The position numbers were made by a program, and so were the translations under genes. From NCBI GenBank assembly GCA_900757715.1, contig CAAEOZ010000310.1, forward strand, positions 1 through 12,219: a stretch of 12,219 nucleotides of DNA. The letters run 5' to 3'. The first letter of the stretch is position 1. Each line of letters begins with the position of its first letter. Under the pieces are notes generated by a model. The model was not told where the DNA came from. It made no database searches and saw only the letters and a program-made list of their open reading frames with translations. Below, one piece after another: positions 7,674-12,219 of this stretch. The DNA comes from an uncultured Veillonella sp. Its GTDB lineage: Bacteria > Bacillota > Negativicutes > Veillonellales > Veillonellaceae.

Positions 7674-8981
7674 ATGACATATCAAGAGGCCTTAGCCTAT
7701 TTAGAGCAGGCATCTTCATTCGGTATTAAACCTGGCCTTGAACGAATTACAGCTCTTATGGATGTATTGGGAAATCCACAAGAAGATTATAAAATTGTTC
7801 ATGTGACAGGCACGAATGGTAAGGGCTCGGTTACCTCATACATTTCCTACGCACTGTTTACAAGTGGATTACGGGTGGGGCGATTTACATCGCCTCACCT
7901 TCAATCCTATACGGAGCGAATTCAAATTAATGATGGGAATATTACTGAGGAAGCCTTTGGGGAATTAATCAGTCGTGTTAAAGGTGCAGTAGACACTATT
8001 GTTAGTAATGGAGTAGAAGCGCCAACACAATTTGAAATGCTGACGGCTGCTGCATTCTTGTTTTTTAAAGAACAAGGTGTAGATTATGCTGTGGTAGAAG
8101 TCGGATTAGGTGGCTTATTAGACTCTACGAACATCGTTACTCCTAAAGTATCTGTTATCACTAATGTATCTATAGATCATCAAGCGTACTGTGGTGATAC
8201 TTTAGAGGAGATTGCACGTCATAAATCGGGTATTATTAAATCTAAGGTGCCTGTAGTAACAGCGGCACAAGGTACTCCTCTTAGTATCATTGAGGACGTA
8301 GCTAAAGAAAAACATGCTAAGCTTTATGCTTTCAATAAAGATTTCGGTATCGATAGTCGCAGCGCTGTAACTGGTGGTCAAATGATTACGGTTAGTACTA
8401 ACGATGCAGCACCTGCCATGTTGTTTACGACGATGGCGGGCATTCACCAATCTGTAAACCTCGCTTGTGCATTGATGGCGGTACGCCTGTTGATGAAAGA
8501 GGATACGAATATCAGCGAAGAAACGATGCGTGAAGGCTTCGCTCGTACTACTTGGGCAGGACGTTTTGAAGTTAAAAGAGGTTTAGATCGTACTTTTATT
8601 TTTGATGGTGCTCATAATGCGGCAGGGGCTGAGTCTTTTGCCATGACGTATGACGAGTTGTTTAAGGATAGCCCAAAAACGATTGTAATGGCTATTCTTA
8701 AAGATAAGAACCAAGCGGCTATTATCCGTGAAGTGGTTAAAGTGGGTGACACAGTGCTCGTTGTGCCCGCACCAACCGATAGAACGGAAGTACCGGAAAC
8801 CTTGGTTGAAATGATTCGCCGTACTGTACCAAAGGCGACGGCTCAAACTGCAGACTCTATTGAGGCTGCATTAGCATTGGCATATAAGCATACAAAGACT
8901 GGTGATATCATTGCCGTATGTGGTTCTTTATATATTCTAGGGGATGCTCGTCAGTGGTTTTTCCATGAGATGAGTCATTAA
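7674..8981 (+). CDS. folC: Folylpolyglutamate synthase / dihydrofolate synthase
   Basis: FolC, a Mur-ligase-family ATP-dependent enzyme, adds glutamate to dihydropteroate and/or to folate mono- and polyglutamates in the cytosol. The 435-residue product has the P-loop TGTNGKGS at 45-52, the folate-binding loop FTSPHLQSYTERIQ at 71-84, EVGLGGLLDSTN at 142-153, SIDH at 166-169, and KSGIIK at 184-189, where Lys184 is the probable carbamylated lysine. It also has WAGRFE at 294-299 and DGAHN at 311-315. The common GGRLD is GGLLD here (Leu148); this position varies between homologues and probably does not signal loss of function. AGGAGG at 7663-7668 lies five bases before the ATG. Whether it has both activities or only the polyglutamylating one cannot be told from sequence, and no other folate gene is in the window. 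Confidence 0.96.
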   Translation: MTYQEALAYLEQASSFGIKPGLERITALMDVLGNPQEDYKIVHVTGTNGKGSVTSYISYALFTSGLRVGRFTSPHLQSYTERIQINDGNITEEAFGELISRVKGAVDTIVSNGVEAPTQFEMLTAAAFLFFKEQGVDYAVVEVGLGGLLDSTNIVTPKVSVITNVSIDHQAYCGDTLEEIARHKSGIIKSKVPVVTAAQGTPLSIIEDVAKEKHAKLYAFNKDFGIDSRSAVTGGQMITVSTNDAAPAMLFTTMAGIHQSVNLACALMAVRLLMKEDTNISEETMREGFARTTWAGRFEVKRGLDRTFIFDGAHNAAGAESFAMTYDELFKDSPKTIVMAILKDKNQAAIIREVVKVGDTVLVVPAPTDRTEVPETLVEMIRRTVPKATAQTADSIEAALALAYKHTKTGDIIAVCGSLYILGDARQWFFHEMSH

Positions 8982-8990
8982 GGTGAGAAT

Positions 8991-10229
8991 ATGGAACTCT
9001 CACTCATTCCTAATCAGAAACGAATTACCTTTTATATTGAACGATTAATCTATGGTGTCGTCATTGCGATGCCACTTCAACCAATGGTAGGCGATGTACT
9101 TCTCTGGTTGGCTATAGGTCTGGCATTATATGATTTAATTTCTAGTAAATCATTGAGTTTGCCGACAGGCTATCTATCTTGGACTGTTATGATCTTTGTT
9201 ATCTGGACAGGTGTATCGTCGTTAATGTCCCCAAACTGGGATTGGTCTATTCAGAGCTGGTTCTACCAAATTGTAGCAGGTGGGGGCATGTATTATTTAG
9301 TTCGTACCTATATTCGAACACCTAAACAGTGGAACTATTTTCTTCGTGCCTTTTTAGGTACAGCAGTTCTTGTATGCATTATAGGGGCCTATCAGTATAT
9401 ATTTGTTCCCAATATACATATAAAAGAATGGGTAGATGCAGCACAATTCCCTAAATTGATGCGTCGAATGGCGTCTACATTGCAAAATCCTAACTTGTTA
9501 GGTGCCTATCTATTGATGGTGCTAAGTGTATGTATTAGCTATATTCTTGTTTATATGAAGGAGAATCGTACTCGTGAAATTGTTACAATGCTGATTGTTG
9601 GTATTGTATTATTTTTAACGATGCTATTAACCTATTCTCGTGGTATTTGGATTAGTTTTGCGGCCATGATTCTGTATTGGGCTATTTTCGTAGAACGAAG
9701 ATTATTCTTATCCTTGTTAGTGGTACCTCTAATTCTATATTTCTATGAAGGTGAGGTTGCCTCACGACTTTGGTCTATATTCCAAGGACATGATACGTCG
9801 TCAGATCTTCGTTGGGCTTTATGGGATAGCACAATGTATATCGTACGAGAAAACCCTATCTTTGGTATTGGGTGGAATACATTCTACTTAGTTTATCCAG
9901 ATTATAACTATTACATTCAAGGCCCTAATGTATTGATGTATCATGCCCATAATTTATATTTAAATATATTGGCTGAAACAGGTATTCCTGGCTTGCTATC
10001 ATTTCTAGCAGTTATCGTCGGTCATGTTATCACATCTGTTCGATTGAAAGGGGATATGTTCCGACAAGCTGCACAGATAGGAATAGGTGCTTTAGCTATC
10101 GGTGTTCTTTTTAGTGGATTGTCTGATTTTGAGCTCTATAGCCATCAAGTTACTATTGTTTTTTGGCAGCTCCTTGGTTGGGTTGGGGCTTTTGTGAAAG
10201 TACAACTCTCCACGAAGAATCATATGTAA
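8991..10229 (+). CDS. O-antigen ligase/polymerase-like membrane protein (Wzy_C family)
   Basis: This 412-residue polytopic inner-membrane protein has about ten to eleven hydrophobic segments, among them about 20-50, 60-80, 118-140, 168-188, 197-215, 218-252, 333-352, 362-380 and 385-403. A large, probably periplasmic loop (about 253-325) contains the signatures of the O-antigen ligase superfamily: TYSRG at 214-218 just before it, then LRWALWDS at 273-280, NPIFGIGWNTF at 288-298 and YHAHNLYLNILAETGIPG at 317-334, where His318/His320 and Arg274 are likely functional. Members join undecaprenyl-linked glycans to lipid A-core (WaaL) or polymerise them (Wzy); sequence alone does not separate these, and related proteins glycosylate other acceptors. 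The start follows AGGTGAG at 8981-8987 and lies nine bases after folC, making it the last gene of the run. It suggests an outer membrane with LPS or a similar surface polysaccharide. Confidence 0.85.
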   Translation: MELSLIPNQKRITFYIERLIYGVVIAMPLQPMVGDVLLWLAIGLALYDLISSKSLSLPTGYLSWTVMIFVIWTGVSSLMSPNWDWSIQSWFYQIVAGGGMYYLVRTYIRTPKQWNYFLRAFLGTAVLVCIIGAYQYIFVPNIHIKEWVDAAQFPKLMRRMASTLQNPNLLGAYLLMVLSVCISYILVYMKENRTREIVTMLIVGIVLFLTMLLTYSRGIWISFAAMILYWAIFVERRLFLSLLVVPLILYFYEGEVASRLWSIFQGHDTSSDLRWALWDSTMYIVRENPIFGIGWNTFYLVYPDYNYYIQGPNVLMYHAHNLYLNILAETGIPGLLSFLAVIVGHVITSVRLKGDMFRQAAQIGIGALAIGVLFSGLSDFELYSHQVTIVFWQLLGWVGAFVKVQLSTKNHM

Positions 10230-10284
10230 AAAGTATATTTTGTATAATCAGTAAGTTTTATGGTAGCGATACAATTTCATAGTA

Positions 10285-10299
10285 TGGTATAATTTATAC
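10285..10299 (+). promoter_or_regulatory. Extended -10 promoter inside an inverted repeat
   Basis: TGGTATAAT at 10285-10293 is a perfect extended -10 element (TGnTATAAT). No clear -35 hexamer is found 16-18 nt upstream, which extended -10 promoters can tolerate. The -10 is embedded in a perfect inverted repeat, GTATAA-T-TTATAC at 10287-10299, a possible operator. Predicted transcription start is about 10300, leading into the structured segment that follows. Confidence 0.55.
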
Positions 10300-10393
10300 A
10301 TGCTTTAGCAGGGTAAGCTTACGTATATTTAACCGGTTTTCTAATGTTAGAATAATTGAACATTATTGCTTGCATTTGAAAACCGGTTTTTTT
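10300..10393 (+). ncRNA. Candidate small RNA, or structured 3' end of the operon
   Basis: If transcription starts about seven bases after the extended -10 at 10288-10293 and stops at the terminator, an RNA of about 94 nt results. It has no convincing open reading frame. Besides the terminator stem, positions 10342-10348 (TAATGTT) pair with 10359-10365 (AACATTA), stacking directly on the outer stem and leaving a 12-nt bulge at 10366-10377. GCTTGC in that bulge could pair with GTAAGC at 10313-10318 with one G-U pair. I do not recognise a known RNA family. The alternative is that this is only the terminator and 3' untranslated region of the upstream operon. Confidence 0.4.
10331..10393 (+). terminator. 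Strong intrinsic terminator with nested stem
   Basis: AACCGGTTTTC at 10331-10341 pairs perfectly with GAAAACCGGTT at 10378-10388, followed by an uninterrupted T-run ending at 10393. An inner 7-bp stem (10342-10348 with 10359-10365) fills most of the 36-nt loop. There is no T-run on the opposite strand, so it acts in the + direction. It ends transcription coming from the O-antigen-ligase-like gene and/or from the promoter at about 10288. Confidence 0.88.
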
Positions 10394-10535
10394 GTATATC
10401 TATATCTTTATAGGAGGTGTAGCGGTCAGTTTTTGTATATATTATTTTTTTATATTGATAAGACTCTATATGTTGTATTGAGATAGTTCGATATACATAA
10501 AAAACAACAATATATACTATTAAATTGATAATTCC

Positions 10536-10570
10536 TGTGAGTTATATCGGTGTGAATAAAACTTATGTGA
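10536..10570 (+). repeat. Three TGTGA motifs at 15-nt period
   Basis: TGTGA occurs at 10536-10540, 10551-10555 and 10566-10570, exactly 15 nt apart, and once more at 10615-10619. All are on the same strand and no inverted TCACA partner is present, so these are not standard CRP/FNR palindromes. Their place upstream of the CoA-transferase promoter makes regulator binding possible, but chance is not excluded for so short a motif. Confidence 0.35.
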
Positions 10571-10589
10571 AAATGTAAAAACCTATGCG

Positions 10590-10641
10590 TTTTAGTCATA
10601 ATGCACGGTCGGGGTGTGATAAAAAATACATTTTAGTCATA
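10590..10641 (+). repeat. Direct repeat TTTTAGTCATA upstream of the -35 box
   Basis: The 11-nt sequence TTTTAGTCATA occurs at 10590-10600 and 10631-10641, 41 nt apart, close to four helical turns. The second copy ends four bases before the TTGACA box. The spacing and position suit a pair of binding sites for an activator or repressor of the downstream gene. The regulator is unknown. Confidence 0.5.
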
Positions 10642-10645
10642 TAAG

Positions 10646-10674
10646 TTGACAATACATTGGATGTGGACTACGAT
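10646..10674 (+). promoter_or_regulatory. Sigma-A-type promoter for the CoA-transferase gene
   Basis: A perfect -35 hexamer TTGACA at 10646-10651 is followed, after exactly 17 bases, by TACGAT at 10669-10674 (four of six matches to TATAAT, including the key T-A-T positions). The expected start near 10681 gives a leader of about 70 nt. It makes the CoA-transferase an independent transcription unit downstream of the terminator at 10331-10393. Confidence 0.75.
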
Positions 10675-10703
10675 GAAGTCGGTTTAAGGAACGTATTAGA
10701 CCA

Positions 10704-10738
10704 AAGAGATTCAATTGTCGTTTAACAATGTTACTCTT
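10704..10738 (+). promoter_or_regulatory. Leader hairpin adjacent to the ribosome binding site
   Basis: AAGAG at 10704-10708 pairs with CTCTT at 10734-10738, and ATTGT at 10714-10718 pairs with ACAAT at 10725-10729 around the loop CGTTTA; short internal loops separate the two stems. The structure ends two bases before AGGAG at 10741-10745. It lacks a T-run, so it is not a terminator; it may affect mRNA stability or translation initiation. The inner palindrome could instead be a protein site on DNA. Confidence 0.4.
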
Positions 10739-10751
10739 AAAGGAGATGGTT

Positions 10752-12219
10752 ATGGTGATAGACATCAAAGACCGCGTAAAAAATGTGCACCTGCAAGGTA
10801 AAATTGTCACTGCTTATGATGCAGCTCAGTTGATTAACCCTAATGATAAAGTTGGTATTTCCGGCTTTACACCATCAGGTTATGCAAAAGTTGTGCCATT
10901 GGCATTGGCAGAAAGAATGGAAAAAGAACCATTCAAAATTGATTTGTGGACAGGTGCTTCCGTAGGTGATGAAGCTGATGGTGCGTTAACTCGTGCTAAT
11001 GGTATTAATCGCCGCTTTCCATATCAAACCAATAAAGATATGAGAAAGGCTTTAAATGGTGGAGATGTTAAATACATCGATATGCATTTAAGCACAATGG
11101 CACAAAATATTCGTTATGGATTTTTCGGAGATTTAGATGTAGCAATTATTGAAGTATGTCAAATCAACGAAGATGGTTCTTTAGTACCGACTACTTCTGT
11201 TGGTAATTCTCCAACATTCGTTAGTCAAGCTAAAAAGGTTATCGTAGAGGTAAATGTATCTCAACCATTATCTTTAGTTGGTATGCATGATATCTATGAA
11301 CCGTTGGATCCACCACATCGTAAACCAATTCCGTTGGAACAGGCCGGCGATCGTATCGGTACAGAAGCAATACCTTGTGATCCTAGCAAAATCATTGCTG
11401 TGGTTCCAAGTGATGTACCTGATACAACAAGACCTTTAGCTGCTATTGATGATGATGCAAAGGCAATGAGTCAACATCTTATCAAATTCTTTGAACAAGA
11501 AATTGCAGAAGGTCGTTTGCCTAAAAACTTGCTTCCATTGCAATCCGGCGTAGGCTCTGTAGCAAATGCGGTAATCAGTGGCTTGGCTCAAGGGCCTTTC
11601 ACAGATTTATCTATTTATACAGAAGTAATTCAAGACGGTATGTTTGACTTAATCGATGCTGGTAAAGTAACTGTATGTTCCGGTACTGCATTGAGTCCTT
11701 CTCCAGATGGATTGAAACGTTTCTATGCGAATATTGATGAATATCGTAAAAAAATAATTCTTCGTCCGCAAGAAATTTCCAATAACCCTGGTATTGCTCG
11801 TCGTATTGGTGTCATTGCCATGAATACCGCTATCGAATTTGATATTTTTGGCAATGTAAACTCTACTCATATTATGGGTAGCAAAATGATGAATGGTGTT
11901 GGTGGTTCTGGTGATTTTGCACGTAGTGCATATCTCACTATCTTCTGTACCAACTCCGTTGCTAAAAATGGCGACATCAGTTCTATCGTTCCATATGTAT
12001 CCCATGTGGATCATCCAGAACATGACACTATGATTTTCTGTACAGAACAAGGTGTTGCTGACTGTCGTGGTTTAAGTCCAGTGGAAAGAGCTCGTTTGAT
12101 TATTGAAAAATGTGCTCACTCAGACTACAAACCTATGTTAACTGAATACCTAGAAAAAGCATTAGCTGCAACAAAGAATGCCCATACACCAATGTTGCTT
12201 GATGAAGCTCTTTCTTGGC
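10752..12219 (+). CDS. Class I CoA-transferase: acetyl-CoA hydrolase/succinate CoA-transferase family (3' end cut by window)
   Basis: The frame is open from the ATG at 10752 to the window edge, giving 489 residues; family members are about 500 residues, so only a short C-terminal piece is missing. Motifs match the succinate CoA-transferase branch (Cat1, AarC, YgfH-type). These are GSVANAV at 268-274, YTEVIQDG at 289-296 with Glu291 as the probable catalytic glutamate that forms the glutamyl-CoA thioester, and GVGGSGDF at 382-389 near the CoA site. Such enzymes move CoA between succinate and acetyl-CoA or propionyl-CoA in the cytosol. In a Veillonella-like organism the propionyl-CoA:succinate reaction of the methylmalonyl-CoA pathway is the likely role, but substrate preference cannot be read directly and acetyl-CoA:succinate transfer is possible. 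AGGAG at 10741-10745 lies six bases before the ATG; a GTG at the next codon is a weaker alternative. Its own promoter and leader lie upstream. Confidence 0.92.
   Translation, partial: MVIDIKDRVKNVHLQGKIVTAYDAAQLINPNDKVGISGFTPSGYAKVVPLALAERMEKEPFKIDLWTGASVGDEADGALTRANGINRRFPYQTNKDMRKALNGGDVKYIDMHLSTMAQNIRYGFFGDLDVAIIEVCQINEDGSLVPTTSVGNSPTFVSQAKKVIVEVNVSQPLSLVGMHDIYEPLDPPHRKPIPLEQAGDRIGTEAIPCDPSKIIAVVPSDVPDTTRPLAAIDDDAKAMSQHLIKFFEQEIAEGRLPKNLLPLQSGVGSVANAVISGLAQGPFTDLSIYTEVIQDGMFDLIDAGKVTVCSGTALSPSPDGLKRFYANIDEYRKKIILRPQEISNNPGIARRIGVIAMNTAIEFDIFGNVNSTHIMGSKMMNGVGGSGDFARSAYLTIFCTNSVAKNGDISSIVPYVSHVDHPEHDTMIFCTEQGVADCRGLSPVERARLIIEKCAHSDYKPMLTEYLEKALAATKNAHTPMLLDEALSW

Larger units (their letters stand above)
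10230..10751. other. 522-nt non-coding region between two transcription units
   Basis: This is the only long gap in the window and carries no plausible gene on either strand. In order it contains a TATAAT at 10243-10248 without a partner -35; an extended -10 promoter within an inverted repeat (10285-10299); a structured segment closed by a strong terminator (10331-10393); an AT-rich stretch (about 10394-10535) in which I see only short AT-rich repeats; three TGTGA motifs spaced by 15 nt; two TTTTAGTCATA repeats; a sigma-A-type promoter; and a leader hairpin ahead of the CoA-transferase start. Confidence 0.8.

Noticed and set aside
7812..8150. GGLLD instead of GGRLD in FolC as a sign of an inactive enzyme.
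   Set aside because: All other Mur-ligase-type motifs are intact and this position varies among known FolC homologues, so loss of activity is not supported.
10243..10248. A second TATAAT shortly after the O-antigen-ligase-like gene.
   Set aside because: It has no acceptable -35 at 16-18 nt and lacks the correctly spaced TG of an extended -10. In AT-rich DNA this is expected by chance.
10411..10420. AGGAGG ribosome-binding-like sequence just after the terminator, hinting at a small gene.
   Set aside because: No start codon lies at a usable distance. The GTG within it is followed at once by TAG, and the TTG at 10433 is about 15 nt away and opens only about 18 codons.
10489..10549. Inverted repeat CGATATA / TATATCG in the AT-rich part of the intergenic region.
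   Set aside because: Arms of seven bases separated by 47 nt in AT-rich DNA are likely to occur by chance, and no second feature supports it.
10713..10730. Rex-like redox-repressor operator suggested by TTGT...ACAA in the CoA-transferase leader.
   Set aside because: The two half-sites are separated by 6 nt, shorter than the spacing in the known Rex consensus (TTGTGA-N6-TCACAA type), and the inner GA/TC positions do not match. It is better described as part of the RNA hairpin.
11649..12050. A 133-codon open frame on the minus strand inside the CoA-transferase gene.
   Set aside because: It lies wholly antisense to a well-supported coding sequence, its translation shows no family motifs, and its composition is what a reversed coding frame gives.

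Overview
The window reads as a chromosomal, low-to-moderate GC Gram-positive-lineage segment with diderm features, most likely from a Veillonella-type organism (Negativicutes). This is inferred from three things. The gene pairs lon-ysxC and valS-folC are typical of Firmicutes. An O-antigen ligase/polymerase-type membrane protein sits in the same operon, which implies an outer membrane with LPS. A succinate CoA-transferase fits propionate-forming fermentation. The genus is inferred from gene content only, without any database search.

Layout: positions 1-50 probably hold the C-terminal tail of an upstream gene (possibly clpX), followed by a hairpin with a short T-run at 55-90. From 116 to 10229 there are seven same-strand genes packed with almost no intergenic space: lon (ATP-dependent protease), ysxC/engB (ribosome-assembly GTPase), a long-chain polyprenyl diphosphate synthase, tatC (twin-arginine translocase core, with an unusual N-terminal extension of about 70 residues), valS (valyl-tRNA synthetase), folC (folylpolyglutamate/dihydrofolate synthase) and a Wzy_C/O-antigen-ligase-like membrane protein. 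Junctions are a 1-nt overlap, a 4-nt overlap, or gaps of 1 to 20 nt, so co-transcription and in places translational coupling are likely.

Positions 10230-10751 form the only long non-coding stretch (522 nt). It holds an extended -10 promoter inside a perfect inverted repeat, then a structured segment ending in a strong intrinsic terminator (candidate small RNA of about 94 nt). Next comes an AT-rich stretch with repeated TGTGA and TTTTAGTCATA motifs, then a good sigma-A-type promoter (TTGACA, 17 nt, TACGAT) and a leader hairpin just before the ribosome binding site of the last gene.

From 10752 to the window edge runs a nearly complete class I CoA-transferase (acetyl-CoA hydrolase/succinate CoA-transferase family), cut off at the right edge after 489 codons. 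In a Veillonella-like metabolism it would transfer CoA between propionyl-CoA (or acetyl-CoA) and succinate. It has its own promoter, so it is a separate transcription unit from the housekeeping operon.

No mobile element, CRISPR array, tRNA or rRNA was seen. Nothing here amounts to an obviously new defence or biosynthetic system. The items most worth a second look are the intergenic candidate RNA, the repeat-rich control region of the CoA-transferase, and the TatC N-terminal extension.
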